From NCBI RefSeq assembly GCF_001889045.1, contig NZ_CP018155.1, forward strand, positions 863,001 to 927,000: a DNA stretch of 64,000 nucleotides, given 5' to 3'. The notes below the pieces were generated by a model. It was not told the origin of the DNA and made no database searches. It saw only the letters and a program-made list of their open reading frames with translations. Position numbers and translations under genes: made by a program. Shown in pieces: positions 25,319 through 34,835 of this stretch. This DNA is from Tenacibaculum todarodis (GTDB lineage: Bacteria > Bacteroidota > Bacteroidia > Flavobacteriales > Flavobacteriaceae). Positions within the stretch are counted from its first letter, which is position 1. The number at the start of each line of letters is the position of its first letter.

Positions 25319-27919
25319 ATGAACTTTAACAATTATACAATAAAATCTCAAGAAACCATACAACAAGCGCAACAAATAGCGCAAAGTTTTGGTCATAATC
25401 AAATAGAAAATGAGCATATTTTTAAAGCTATATTTTCTGTTGATGAAAACATATTACCATTCATTTTAAAGAAATTGAATATTAATATTGATGTTGTTCA
25501 GCAAATTTTAGACAAACAATTAGAAAGTTTACCAAAAGTTTCTGGCGCAGAATTAATGCTATCTAGAGAAGCGAATAAAACGTTAACAGAAGCATCTATT
25601 ATTGCTAAAAAAATGAACGATGAATATGTTTCAGTAGAACATTTAATCTTAGCTATTTTTAAATCTAAAAGTAAAATATCACAAGTTTTAAAAGACCAAG
25701 GAGCAACAGAAAAAGATATAAATACGGCAATTTCAGAAATTAGAAAAGGTGAACGTGTTACTTCTCAAAGTGCAGAAGAAACGTATAACTCTTTAAATAA
25801 ATTTGCTAAAAACCTTAATAAACTAGCGCAAGACGGTAAGTTAGATCCTGTAATTGGTAGAGATGAAGAAATCCGTAGATTACTTCAAATTTTATCAAGA
25901 AGAACAAAAAACAATCCAATTTTGGTTGGAGAACCAGGAACTGGTAAAACGGCTATTGCAGAAGGTTTAGCACACAGAATTGTAGATGGAGATGTTCCAG
26001 AAAATCTAAAAGACAAACTTATTTTTTCTTTAGATATGGGCGCATTAATTGCAGGTGCAAAATTTAAAGGTGAATTTGAAGAGCGATTAAAAGCCGTAAT
26101 TAAAGAAGTAACTACTTCTGAAGGCGATATTGTTTTATTTATTGATGAAATCCACACACTTGTTGGCGCAGGTGGCGGACAAGGCGCAATGGATGCTGCA
26201 AATATTTTAAAACCTGCTTTGGCTCGTGGAGAATTAAGAGCAATTGGTGCAACAACTTTAGATGAATATCAAAAGTATTTTGAAAAAGACAAAGCATTAG
26301 AACGTCGTTTTCAGAAAGTTATGGTAGATGAACCAGATACAGAAAGTGCAATTTCAATTTTACGTGGAATTAAAGACAAATATGAAACGCACCACAAGGT
26401 TCGTATAAAAGATGAAGCAATTATTGGTGCTGTAGAATTGTCTCAACGCTATATTACCAATCGATTTTTACCCGATAAAGCTATTGATTTAATGGATGAG
26501 GCGGCTTCTAAATTACGAATGGAAATAAATTCTAAACCAGAAACTTTAGATGTTTTGGATAGAAAAATAATGCAGTTAGAGATTGAAATTGAAGCCATTA
26601 AACGAGAAAAAGATGAAACCAAATTAAAATCTCTGCATGCAGATTTAGCTAATTTAAAAGAAGAACGCAACGAGATTAATGCCAAATGGCAATCTGAAAA
26701 GAATGTGGTTGATGCTATTCAGAATTTAAAAACTGATATAGAAAACTTTAAAATTGAAGCTGATAAAGCAGAAAGAAATGGAGATTATGGTAAAGTTGCA
26801 GAACTACGTTATGGTAAAATAAAAGAAGCGCAAAGCGAGTTAGAAAAGCAACAAGAATTAGTTGGTGAAAGTGAAAATACTTTAATTAAAGAAGAAGTAA
26901 CTTATGATGATATTGCTGAAGTTGTAGCAAAATGGACTGGAATTCCAGTTACAAAAATGTTACAATCTGATCGAGAGAAACTTTTAAAACTAGAAGATCA
27001 ATTACACAAACGTGTTGTTGGCCAAGAAGAAGCTATTGAAGCCGTTTCTGATGCTGTTCGCCGTTCTCGTTCCGGATTACAAAATCCTAATAAACCAATT
27101 GGTAGTTTCTTATTTTTAGGAACAACAGGTGTTGGTAAAACGGAACTTGCAAAAGCATTGGCGGAATATCTTTTTGATGATGAAAATGCGCTTACAAGAA
27201 TAGATATGAGTGAATATCAAGAACGCCATTCTGTGAGTAGATTAATTGGTGCGCCTCCAGGTTATGTTGGTTATGATGAAGGTGGTCAATTAACGGAAGC
27301 TGTTCGTAGAAAGCCTTATTCTGTAGTACTTTTAGACGAAATTGAAAAAGCGCATCCAGATACTTTTAATATTTTATTACAAGTATTAGATGAAGGAAGA
27401 TTAACCGATAATAAAGGTAGAATTGCCGATTTTAAGAACACCATAATTATTATGACTTCTAATATGGGAAGCCATATAATTCAAGAGAAGTTTGACAATT
27501 TTAAAGGTGATATTTATACAACAATGGAAACAGCAAAAACAGAAGTTTTAGGATTACTAAAACAAACTGTAAGACCAGAGTTTTTAAATAGAATTGATGA
27601 TATTATTATGTTTACGCCTCTAACGGAAGAGCATATAAATAATATTGTAAAAATACAATTAGACAGTCTTAAAAAAATGATTGCTGAGCAAAACATCACT
27701 TTTGATGCAACAGACGAAGCAATTTCTTACTTAGCTAAAAAAGGATATCAGCCAGAGTTTGGCGCAAGACCTGTAAAAAGAGTAATTCAGAAAGAAGTTT
27801 TAAATCAACTTTCTAAAGAAATTTTAGCAGGAAAAATAACAACAGACAGCATTATTTTATTAGATGCTTTTGATAATGAGTTAGTTTTTAGAAATCAATC
27901 TGAATTGATTGATGGTTAA
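25319..27919 (+). CDS. clpB: ATP-dependent disaggregase ClpB
   Basis: A full-length (866-residue) Hsp104/ClpB chaperone that works with DnaK to dissolve aggregates. It has the N-domain, NBD1 with Walker A GEPGTGKT (about 204) and [10 protein letters not shown], the middle coiled coil (about 405-530) that marks ClpB rather than ClpA/C, NBD2 with Walker A GTTGVGKT (about 600), and the sensor-2 segment [10 protein letters not shown]. No internal start for a short form was looked at closely. It has its own promoter and terminator. Confidence 0.97.
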   Translation: MNFNNYTIKSQETIQQAQQIAQSFGHNQIENEHIFKAIFSVDENILPFILKKLNINIDVVQQILDKQLESLPKVSGAELMLSREANKTLTEASIIAKKMNDEYVSVEHLILAIFKSKSKISQVLKDQGATEKDINTAISEIRKGERVTSQSAEETYNSLNKFAKNLNKLAQDGKLDPVIGRDEEIRRLLQILSRRTKNNPILVGEPGTGKTAIAEGLAHRIVDGDVPENLKDKLIFSLDMGALIAGAKFKGEFEERLKAVIKEVTTSEGDIVLFIDEIHTLVGAGGGQGAMDAANILKPALARGELRAIGATTLDEYQKYFEKDKALERRFQKVMVDEPDTESAISILRGIKDKYETHHKVRIKDEAIIGAVELSQRYITNRFLPDKAIDLMDEAASKLRMEINSKPETLDVLDRKIMQLEIEIEAIKREKDETKLKSLHADLANLKEERNEINAKWQSEKNVVDAIQNLKTDIENFKIEADKAERNGDYGKVAELRYGKIKEAQSELEKQQELVGESENTLIKEEVTYDDIAEVVAKWTGIPVTKMLQSDREKLLKLEDQLHKRVVGQEEAIEAVSDAVRRSRSGLQNPNKPIGSFLFLGTTGVGKTELAKALAEYLFDDENALTRIDMSEYQERHSVSRLIGAPPGYVGYDEGGQLTEAVRRKPYSVVLLDEIEKAHPDTFNILLQVLDEGRLTDNKGRIADFKNTIIIMTSNMGSHIIQEKFDNFKGDIYTTMETAKTEVLGLLKQTVRPEFLNRIDDIIMFTPLTEEHINNIVKIQLDSLKKMIAEQNITFDATDEAISYLAKKGYQPEFGARPVKRVIQKEVLNQLSKEILAGKITTDSIILLDAFDNELVFRNQSELIDG

Positions 27920-27948
27920 TAGTTAGTTTTTTTTAATAGTTGATTAAG

Positions 27949-27980
27949 GCGGTGTTTGAAAAAGCATCGCTTTTTTCTTT
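27949..27980 (+). terminator. Terminator after clpB
   Basis: GCGGTG pairs with CATCGC (one G-T pair) across a ten-base loop and is followed by a T-rich tail. Confidence 0.7.
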
Positions 27981-28013
27981 TTTTAAGTATATTCGCTATT
28001 TAAATTTAAGAAT

Positions 28014-28511
28014 ATGAAGAAAATTATTTTAATTATTGCAGTATTATTTAGTTCAATAGGAGTTTTTTCTCAAGAAGAAATTACAACTTATTATTTAATT
28101 AGACATGCAGAAAAAGTAAAAACAGATACAACTGACAAAAATCCAACATTAAATAATGAAGGTATTAAACGTTCTGAAAATTGGGTAAAAATCTTAAGCG
28201 ATGTTTCTTTTGATGCAATATATTCTACTGATTATAAAAGAACAAAACAAACAGCAAAGTTTGTTGCAGATAGTCAGAAATTACAAATTTTAGGTTATGA
28301 TCCTAGAAATATGTTTGATGAAGCTTTTCAATACAATACAAAAGGCAAAACAATATTAATTGTTGGTCATAGTAATACTACACCTTATTTTGCAAATAAA
28401 ATATTAGGCGTAGAAAAATATAAACAAATAGAAGAAACTAATAATGGAAACTTATATATTGTTACCGTAATTGGCGATATAAAAACAAGTACGCTTTTAA
28501 AGATTGAATAA
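28014..28511 (+). CDS. Exported histidine phosphatase superfamily protein (SixA-like)
   Basis: A 165-residue protein with a signal peptide (IILIIAVLFSSIGVFSQ) and the phosphohistidine motif RHAEK (RHG type, about residue 30). The second catalytic histidine is in VGHSNTT (about 118). The small size matches the SixA-like branch, but the signal peptide places it in the periplasm. The substrate is unknown. It is convergent with the next gene. Confidence 0.85.
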   Translation: MKKIILIIAVLFSSIGVFSQEEITTYYLIRHAEKVKTDTTDKNPTLNNEGIKRSENWVKILSDVSFDAIYSTDYKRTKQTAKFVADSQKLQILGYDPRNMFDEAFQYNTKGKTILIVGHSNTTPYFANKILGVEKYKQIEETNNGNLYIVTVIGDIKTSTLLKIE

Positions 28512-28514
28512 AAA

Positions 28515-30146
28515 TTAGTTTTTTATAAATTTAGAAGTAAAAAACGTATCATCTTTATATATTTTAACTAAGTAAACACCTGTTTTATAGCTATATACAT
28601 CAATTTGTTTAGTGTTTTTAAATTCAGCTAATTTGGCTCCTAAAATTGAATACAATTCAATCTTATCTACCTTTTTAGCTAAATTTAAAACTCCTTTTGT
28701 TGGGTTTGGATATATGTTAAATGAATTTATACTAAATTGATTTACATCCAAATTATTACAAGGAGTTAAATTAAAATCATTTTCAATAGGATCTCCAACA
28801 GTAATCGTTTTTCCAATAAAAGCTCCATAATCTAAACCATATTTTATTGCTCTAAAAGTGGTATTTCCAACTGGCGAAGTATCAAATTGTGTAGATATAT
28901 TTCCTGTTCCATTTGTTACGGGATTTACATATTCCCAAACTATTTCTTTATTTTTATTCAGTTCAAAAACACGTCCTTCTGCTCCTTCACAAACTAAAAT
29001 ATTATTATTAGGTAAAACTTGTGCACTACTTACTATTGAAGAATAAAAAGTTGATGGTGTAAAAGATAAATCTGAATACTCATAATCTAAACTAGTTGGT
29101 CCAAAAGCAACATCACTATAACTATAAAAACCAGGAGAATCAGTTGGTGGAGTTAAGATATTAACTTCTGAAAATAAAGGATCTCTAGTTAAACCATTAT
29201 TAAAAACTATCATTTTACCATCATAAATAGTTCCTGTATTTCTTACAAAATGTGGATAATGCTGTCCAAATAATTTTCTGTCTGAACTATATCCTTTTTT
29301 ATAAGCTTCTGGATTTCCCCAACGGTATAAAATATCGCCACCTTTTCCATAATCTCCGCCAAAATTTGATGCAGCTTCTATAGTTGTTGTTGAGTGATCA
29401 ATAATCCAAATTTCACTTAAATTTCTAGAACTAATCACTATCTGATCTAAATTCTCATCATATTGTATAGAGTTAACGTGCAACCAATTTGAACTTCCAT
29501 TTCCTCCATTTAAAAAATTAATATCAATTTTATGAGGATTATCTTCAATAACACCAAAGTTGTCTTTAGAACTATCTAAATCTTGAATTAAATGGTCTTT
29601 AACATTCCATTCCCAAACGATATTTCCATCAGTAGTCCCAATAGGTTCTACTTCAATTATTTGTTCGTTATATAATTCTCCAGAAGTAACACTTGGATCT
29701 CTACCTGCTTGGATGGCTTCTTCGTTAGTTAAAACAGTAACTGCTAAAATTAATACATTCCCATTAGGCATTGGATAAACGTCATGGTGTTGTCTTTTGC
29801 TATTATTATTGTATTTATATTGCCAAATTAAATTTCCGTCCCAATCAAAAATTTCTGCAACACCTCCAACTCCGCCAAAAACTATATTACTTAAACCATC
29901 TTCTCTACCGGCTCTTAGAATATTGCCGTTAGGTAATAAATAGACCGCATTACCAGGTGTAAATTCACTATTCCATTCATTTACTACTCTACCACAATTA
30001 TCAATTAAAAATGTTTTTTTATGAATTGAGAATAATGTGTAACCTTCATAAACATCATTGGTTATATTTTTTGTACCAACAGTATTTTGAGCAAAAATTA
30101 GAGAATAAGTACTTATGAATAAGATAAAAAGTAGTAGTTTTTTCAT
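28515..30146 (-). CDS. Arylsulfotransferase-like beta-propeller protein with T9SS sorting domain
   Basis: A 543-residue secreted protein. The signal peptide starts at MKKLLLFILF, so I use the ATG at 30146; a start at 30173 would overlap the upstream gene and spoil the signal. The body repeats PNGN/LLPNGNILRAG and QLHHDVYPMPNGNVL-like blades typical of the aryl-sulfotransferase (ASST) propeller family. The last 75 residues are a type A type IX secretion sorting domain (YPNPTKGVLNL ... GVYLVKIY ... KFIKN). It is therefore exported and probably attached to the cell surface. Enzyme activity is uncertain. It follows the DUF6503 lipoprotein gene by 7 bp. Confidence 0.85.
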   Translation of the reverse strand: MKKLLLFILFISTYSLIFAQNTVGTKNITNDVYEGYTLFSIHKKTFLIDNCGRVVNEWNSEFTPGNAVYLLPNGNILRAGREDGLSNIVFGGVGGVAEIFDWDGNLIWQYKYNNNSKRQHHDVYPMPNGNVLILAVTVLTNEEAIQAGRDPSVTSGELYNEQIIEVEPIGTTDGNIVWEWNVKDHLIQDLDSSKDNFGVIEDNPHKIDINFLNGGNGSSNWLHVNSIQYDENLDQIVISSRNLSEIWIIDHSTTTIEAASNFGGDYGKGGDILYRWGNPEAYKKGYSSDRKLFGQHYPHFVRNTGTIYDGKMIVFNNGLTRDPLFSEVNILTPPTDSPGFYSYSDVAFGPTSLDYEYSDLSFTPSTFYSSIVSSAQVLPNNNILVCEGAEGRVFELNKNKEIVWEYVNPVTNGTGNISTQFDTSPVGNTTFRAIKYGLDYGAFIGKTITVGDPIENDFNLTPCNNLDVNQFSINSFNIYPNPTKGVLNLAKKVDKIELYSILGAKLAEFKNTKQIDVYSYKTGVYLVKIYKDDTFFTSKFIKN

Positions 30147-30153
30147 GTAATTT

Positions 30154-30903
30154 CTAGTTAATTTCAACTTCAATATTCCTTAAAATAATTTCAGAAACTT
30201 TTTTAAGTTTATTTTCTTCAAACGCTTTGTCTAAATTTTCTAATAAAATAGTAGTGTCTAAAGGCTTATAATTAGCATAATCTACAAATCTAATTCCGTT
30301 TTTAACACATTGTTCTGTTAACTCTCTAAAACGCATTCCACCTCCGTTAGTATGATAAGAATATGCTAAATAATCAACTAAAAAATCTTCTTTTCCAATC
30401 CAATATATAAATACATCATCAAAATCCTCTCCTCCACCTTCTTCATTAAAAGTAACTTGAATTTTATAATATTCCTTTTTATTTATTGTTGAAGAAGTTA
30501 ATAACTTCTTATTAACAGCTTTATCATTTAAACCATAAGGTAAAACTGAAAAATAATGAACAGAATTTACCGCATTAGCTCTATTTACATCAATTAAAGA
30601 ATCTAAAGCAGCAGGTAATTTATGACCATTTAAATATCTTCTATAACCATAATTAGTAACTTGATCTTCTTCATGATCAGACATTTTATTTGTAAAAGAT
30701 CTCGATAATCTGTACAAACCATTTTCTCTTACCGCTACATACTTTTTATCTCTAAATTGAAAAGTAATAATAGAATTAGAAACTTTATCTGCTCCAGAAG
30801 CTAAAATTGCTTTATCAACAATTTCTTGAGCATTTAAATCTTTTATTTTATTTGGTTTACAAGCAACAAGTATAAAAAGTGCAAATAGTATAATATTTCT
30901 CAT
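30154..30903 (-). CDS. Lipoprotein of the DUF6503 type
   Basis: A 249-residue protein with a lipoprotein signal (ILFALFILVAC, Cys at about 15), then IVDKAILASGADKVSNSIITFQFRDKKY, a start pattern I know from the DUF6503 family of Bacteroidetes. The family looks LolA-like: an antiparallel sheet with few catalytic-looking residues. No function is known. It forms an operon with the T9SS-secreted sulfotransferase-like gene downstream. Confidence 0.8.
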   Translation of the reverse strand: MRNIILFALFILVACKPNKIKDLNAQEIVDKAILASGADKVSNSIITFQFRDKKYVAVRENGLYRLSRSFTNKMSDHEEDQVTNYGYRRYLNGHKLPAALDSLIDVNRANAVNSVHYFSVLPYGLNDKAVNKKLLTSSTINKKEYYKIQVTFNEEGGGEDFDDVFIYWIGKEDFLVDYLAYSYHTNGGGMRFRELTEQCVKNGIRFVDYANYKPLDTTILLENLDKAFEENKLKKVSEIILRNIEVEIN

Positions 30904-30961
30904 AAATTATAAGTCGATTTTCTAGATTCAAAATTACACTTCTTTATCTTAATCAAAAATG

Positions 30962-30969
30962 TATATTTG
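30962..30969 (+). promoter_or_regulatory. -7 box for smpB
   Basis: TATATTTG fits TAnnTTTG and lies 24 bp before the smpB ATG; no -33 element is clear. Confidence 0.45.
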
Positions 30970-30993
30970 TTAATCTTTTATAAAAGATGCTAA

Positions 30994-31452
30994 ATGCAGA
31001 AGAATATTAACATAAAAAACAAAAAAGCCCGCTTCGAATTCGAGATAATCGATAAGTATACGGCTGGAATTCAGTTAACTGGAACAGAAATAAAATCGAT
31101 TAGATTAAGCAAAGCTCGTATTACCGAAAGCTTTTGTGAGTTTAACGAAGGCGGTGAATTGTTTGTAATAAACATGTATATTGAAGAATATATATACGGA
31201 CATCAGTTTAATCACAAGCCAAAAAGTGAGCGAAGGTTACTTTTAAATAAGCGTGAATTAAAATCTCTAAAGAAAGAAGTTGAAGCAAAAGGAAATGCAA
31301 TTGTACCGTTACGTTTGTTTATTAACGAACGTGGTTTTGCTAAATTAGAAATTGCCTTAGCTAAAGGTAAAAAACTACACGATAAGCGTGAAACCATGAA
31401 AGATCGTGACAATAAAAAAGATTTAGCGCGTATTAAAAAGAACTTTAACTAA
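30994..31452 (+). CDS. smpB: SsrA-binding protein SmpB
   Basis: Binds tmRNA and delivers it to stalled ribosomes. The protein has 152 residues with NKKARFEFEI at the start, the GTEIKSIR core strand, HKPKSERRLLLNKRELKSL, and the basic tail GKKLHDKRETMKDRDNKKD. Full length. The UbiA gene begins directly after its stop codon (stop ending at 31452, ATG at 31453), so the two are probably co-translated. Confidence 0.97.
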   Translation: MQKNINIKNKKARFEFEIIDKYTAGIQLTGTEIKSIRLSKARITESFCEFNEGGELFVINMYIEEYIYGHQFNHKPKSERRLLLNKRELKSLKKEVEAKGNAIVPLRLFINERGFAKLEIALAKGKKLHDKRETMKDRDNKKDLARIKKNFN

Positions 31453-32382
31453 ATGATTTCTTTCTTAAAACTAATCCGTTATAAAAACCTTTTAATGGTT
31501 TTATTAACGATGGTTTTAACTAAATATGCGTTGATTGAATCTTTTATTTCTCCTAGTTATTTAACACATTTTCAATTTATACTTTTAGTTATAAGTGTAC
31601 TTTGTATAACTGCTGGCGGTTATATTGTTAATGATATTTTTGATGTAGAAGCTGATAAAATAAACAAACCAAATAAGGTGTTTATTGATGTAACATTTGC
31701 TAAGAAAAATGCTTGGAGAAGTTATTTTATATTAAGTTTTTTAGGATTATCATTAAGCTACCAACTCTCTTTAATAACAGAAAATATAAATTGTTTTTAT
31801 ATTTTTTTAGTAACTGTTTTTGGATTGTTTTTATATTCTATCTTATTTAAGAAGGTACTTTTAATAGGAAATCTAATTATCTCTATTTTAGTTTCTCTAA
31901 CTATTTATATTGTCTATTTATTAGACTTCAAATATATCCCCAATTACTACCTAAATTTTAACCAACAAACTGATTCTACTTTTCACTTTAGAGTGTGGAT
32001 AACAATAATATTATACATGATTTTTGCGTTTATTTCCACTTTAATAAGAGAAATTATTAAGGATTTAGAAGATATAAATGGAGATTTAAAGATAAATGCT
32101 AAAACTTTACCTATTCTAATAGGCAGAAAACGCTCTATTTATATCATTAATTTAATTGTTTTCTTATCATTAATTTTTGGGGTAATTATTTTAAAATCTC
32201 TTCTGATTCATAATAAACTATTATTTTTTTATTTTTTATTTATAACATTTATTCCTTTTATATTTTTAGCTTATAAGCTTAATAATGTTAAAACAAAAAA
32301 ACACTACTCCTATTTAAGTGATTTAATGAAACTAATTATGTGCTTCGGAATTTTATCAATGTTATTATTCAAATTTATTTAA
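31453..32382 (+). CDS. UbiA-family prenyltransferase
   Basis: A 309-residue integral membrane protein with eight or nine hydrophobic helices. The first Asp-rich motif, NDIFDVEADKINKPNK, is the UbiA signature that binds prenyl diphosphate; the second, REIIKDLEDINGD, is also present. Bacteroidetes members are usually annotated as geranylgeranylglycerol-phosphate geranylgeranyltransferase-like; the acceptor here is unknown. It is directly joined to smpB. Confidence 0.88.
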   Translation: MISFLKLIRYKNLLMVLLTMVLTKYALIESFISPSYLTHFQFILLVISVLCITAGGYIVNDIFDVEADKINKPNKVFIDVTFAKKNAWRSYFILSFLGLSLSYQLSLITENINCFYIFLVTVFGLFLYSILFKKVLLIGNLIISILVSLTIYIVYLLDFKYIPNYYLNFNQQTDSTFHFRVWITIILYMIFAFISTLIREIIKDLEDINGDLKINAKTLPILIGRKRSIYIINLIVFLSLIFGVIILKSLLIHNKLLFFYFLFITFIPFIFLAYKLNNVKTKKHYSYLSDLMKLIMCFGILSMLLFKFI

Positions 32383-32391
32383 AAAACAATG

Positions 32392-32478
32392 TGTCATTTC
32401 TGCGTAGGCAGGAATCCATAGAAAGAAAAATATTAAAAAATTAACCAAGTATAGATTCCCGTTTTCACGGGAATGACA
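32392..32478. repeat. REP-like double-hairpin palindrome, copy 3
   Basis: The left half TGTCATTTCTGCGTAGGCAG and the right half ATTCCCGTTTTCACGGGAAT match the family at 2007, but the spacer between the halves is longer (87 bp overall). It lies between ubiA and maf; the right arm ends 9 bp before the maf ATG. Confidence 0.85.
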
Positions 32479-32486
32479 AAAAAAAT

Positions 32487-33071
32487 ATGTTAAGAGAAAA
32501 ACTATCAAAATACAACATCATTTTAGCTTCTGGTTCACCAAGAAGACAAGCGTTTTTTAAAGATTTAGATATCGATTATGAAATCCGTTTAAAAGAAGTT
32601 GAAGAAATTTATCCGAAGGAATTAAAAGGAGCAGAAATAACCGATTTTCTTGCTGACTTAAAATCGCAACCTTTTGACAATGAACTTACTGAAAAAGACA
32701 TCTTAATAACTTCTGACACCATTGTTTGGTTTAAAAATGAAGCGCTTGGTAAGCCAAAAAACTACGAAGATGCTTTTAATATGATTAAGAAAATGTCTGG
32801 CAAAAAGCATGATGTTATTACTTCAATAAGTATAAAAAATAAGAATTTCCAGAAGATAATAAACGATACCACAATTGTATACTTTAAAGATTTATCTGAT
32901 GAAGAAATTAACTATTACATCAACAAATACAAACCTTACGACAAAGCTGGTGCTTATGGAATTCAAGAATGGATTGGCAGAATTGGAATTACAAAAATAG
33001 AAGGAAGTTATTTTAATGTAATGGGCTTGCCAGTACATAAATTATATGATGAATTACTAAAATTAGATTAA
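32487..33071 (+). CDS. maf: Maf-family nucleotide pyrophosphatase
   Basis: A 194-residue house-cleaning pyrophosphatase that acts on non-canonical or dTTP/UTP-type nucleotides. ASGSPRRQAFF at the start, SDTIVW with the catalytic Asp, GKPKNYEDAFNM, YKPYDKAGAYGIQEW and NVMGLPV are all family motifs. Its 5' leader is very short because a REP-like element ends just upstream. Confidence 0.94.
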   Translation: MLREKLSKYNIILASGSPRRQAFFKDLDIDYEIRLKEVEEIYPKELKGAEITDFLADLKSQPFDNELTEKDILITSDTIVWFKNEALGKPKNYEDAFNMIKKMSGKKHDVITSISIKNKNFQKIINDTTIVYFKDLSDEEINYYINKYKPYDKAGAYGIQEWIGRIGITKIEGSYFNVMGLPVHKLYDELLKLD

Positions 33072-33150
33072 TTATAAACATTACTTACTAACTGTTAAAA
33101 AGTCTTTATTTTATTGCCTTTTTCTTTACCTCAAAAAGGAATAAAAAGTT

Positions 33151-33158
33151 TATTTTTG
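33151..33158 (+). promoter_or_regulatory. -7 box for the transketolase gene
   Basis: TATTTTTG fits TAnnTTTG and lies 34 bp before the ATG; no -33 TTG was found at the right spacing. Confidence 0.4.
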
Positions 33159-33192
33159 ATGACTAAATTAACAACACACAAATACTAAAAAA

Positions 33193-34143
33193 ATGAAAAA
33201 ATACACCTATACAGAAAAAAAAGATACTCGATCTGGTTTTGGAGATGGTTTAACTGAATTAGGAAAAACAAATCCTAATGTTGTTGCACTTTGTGCCGAC
33301 TTAACAGGTTCTTTAAAAATGAATGAATTTGAAAAAAATCATCCAGAACGCTTTTTTCAAATAGGAATTGCTGAAGCAAATATGATTGGTATTGCTGCTG
33401 GTATGACAATTGGAGGTAAAATTCCTTTTACAGGAACATTCGCCAACTTTTCTACAGGAAGAGTTTACGATCAAATTCGCCAATCTGTTGCATATTCAGA
33501 CAAAAATGTGAAAATTTGTGCTTCACATGCAGGTTTAACTTTAGGCGAAGATGGAGCAACACATCAAATTTTAGAAGATATTGGATTGATGAAAATGTTA
33601 CCTGGAATGACGGTAATTAATACGTGCGATTATAATCAAACAAAAGAAGCTACAATTGCTATTGCAGAACATGAAGGACCAGTTTATTTACGTTTTGGTC
33701 GTCCAAAAGTACCTGTTTATATGCCAACTGGCGAATTTAAAATTGGTAAAGCTGTACAATTAACTGAAGGTACAGATGTAACCATTATTGCAACTGGACA
33801 TTTAGTTTGGGAAGCATTACAAGCATCTGAAGCATTAGAAGCAAAAGGAATTTCTGCTGAAGTAATAAATATTCACACAATAAAACCTTTAGACGAAGAA
33901 GCTATTTTAAAATCTGTGGCAAAAACAGGTTGTGTTGTAACTGCTGAAGAGCACAATAAATATGGTGGTTTAGGAGAAAGTGTAGCACGTTGTTTAGCTA
34001 CTAACAATCCTACTCCACAAGAATTTGTAGCTGTAAACGATAGCTTTGGAGAATCTGCAACTCCAGAAGAATTAATGGCTAAATACAACATTAATGACAT
34101 TGCCATCGTTAAAGCTGTAGAAAAAGTATTAACACGTAAATAA
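33193..34143 (+). CDS. Transketolase C-terminal subunit (split transketolase)
   Basis: A 316-residue protein that covers only the pyrimidine-binding and C-terminal domains of transketolase: GIAEANMIGIAAGM (with the cofactor-activating Glu), ASHAGLTLGEDGATHQ, YLRFGRPKVPVY and the C-terminal ATGHLVWEAL domain. It needs an N-terminal partner that binds the thiamine diphosphate. Split transketolases are common, but the N half normally sits next to the C half. Here maf lies upstream and a beta-barrel gene downstream, so the partner is elsewhere. Confidence 0.92.
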   Translation: MKKYTYTEKKDTRSGFGDGLTELGKTNPNVVALCADLTGSLKMNEFEKNHPERFFQIGIAEANMIGIAAGMTIGGKIPFTGTFANFSTGRVYDQIRQSVAYSDKNVKICASHAGLTLGEDGATHQILEDIGLMKMLPGMTVINTCDYNQTKEATIAIAEHEGPVYLRFGRPKVPVYMPTGEFKIGKAVQLTEGTDVTIIATGHLVWEALQASEALEAKGISAEVINIHTIKPLDEEAILKSVAKTGCVVTAEEHNKYGGLGESVARCLATNNPTPQEFVAVNDSFGESATPEELMAKYNINDIAIVKAVEKVLTRK

Positions 34144-34152
34144 TAATTAATT

Positions 34153-34761
34153 ATGAAAAGAATAATTTTAGTAGCAATTTTCACTTTAGGTTTCAATCAA
34201 TTTGTAAATTCACAAATAGACTTTGGTATTAAAGGTGGTGTAAATTATAATTCTGAATCTATTGAAGAAGTTCAAACAGATATCTTTGATGGAGCAAAAA
34301 GTAAAACTGGTTTTCATGCAGGTATTTGGACACGTATTAAATTACCAGTTTTAGGTTTGTATTTACGACCAGAATTGGTGTATACTCAATTAAGTAATGA
34401 AGTTACTTATTTAAATAAAGGAGTTAAAACTACGTATGATTTTCAAAAAATAGATATTCCTGTTTTATTAGGAACAAAAGTTTTTGGAATTGCACATATT
34501 TTTGGAGGGCCTTCTTTTCAATATATACTTGATTCAGACTTTGATATTGAAGATTTAAAAGATGTTAATTCTGACGGTTTTTCACTTGGTTTACAATTTG
34601 GAGCTGGTGTAGAATTAGGTAAATTAGGTCTAGATGTTCGTTGGGAAAGAGCTTTATCTGATACAGAATCTTCTTTTGTAGACAGTAATGTTGGTGGTAA
34701 CGAAGTTAATTTTGACACAAGAGTTAACCAGATTATTGTAGGTTTATCTTATAGATTTTAA
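34153..34761 (+). CDS. Outer-membrane beta-barrel protein, PorT-like family
   Basis: A 202-residue protein with a signal peptide (MKRIILVAIFTLGFNQFVNSQ) followed by alternating amphipathic strands: IDFGIKGGVNYNSES, GFHAGIWTRI, GLYLRPELVYTQ, and a terminal strand ending QIIVGLSYRF with the C-terminal Phe typical of outer-membrane barrels. It is predicted to form eight strands. It follows the transketolase subunit by 9 bp. Confidence 0.85.
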   Translation: MKRIILVAIFTLGFNQFVNSQIDFGIKGGVNYNSESIEEVQTDIFDGAKSKTGFHAGIWTRIKLPVLGLYLRPELVYTQLSNEVTYLNKGVKTTYDFQKIDIPVLLGTKVFGIAHIFGGPSFQYILDSDFDIEDLKDVNSDGFSLGLQFGAGVELGKLGLDVRWERALSDTESSFVDSNVGGNEVNFDTRVNQIIVGLSYRF

Positions 34762-34780
34762 GAGAAACTATTAAACATAA

Positions 34781-34818
34781 AAAAAGCACGTTTACATTTT
34801 GTAAACGTGCTTTTTTTA
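34781..34818 (+). terminator. Bidirectional terminator
   Basis: The perfect 11-bp stem GCACGTTTACA/TGTAAACGTGC is flanked by A and T runs and serves both the barrel gene and the convergent FKBP gene. Confidence 0.92.
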
Positions 34819-34835
34819 TTTCTGTATTTTTTCTG

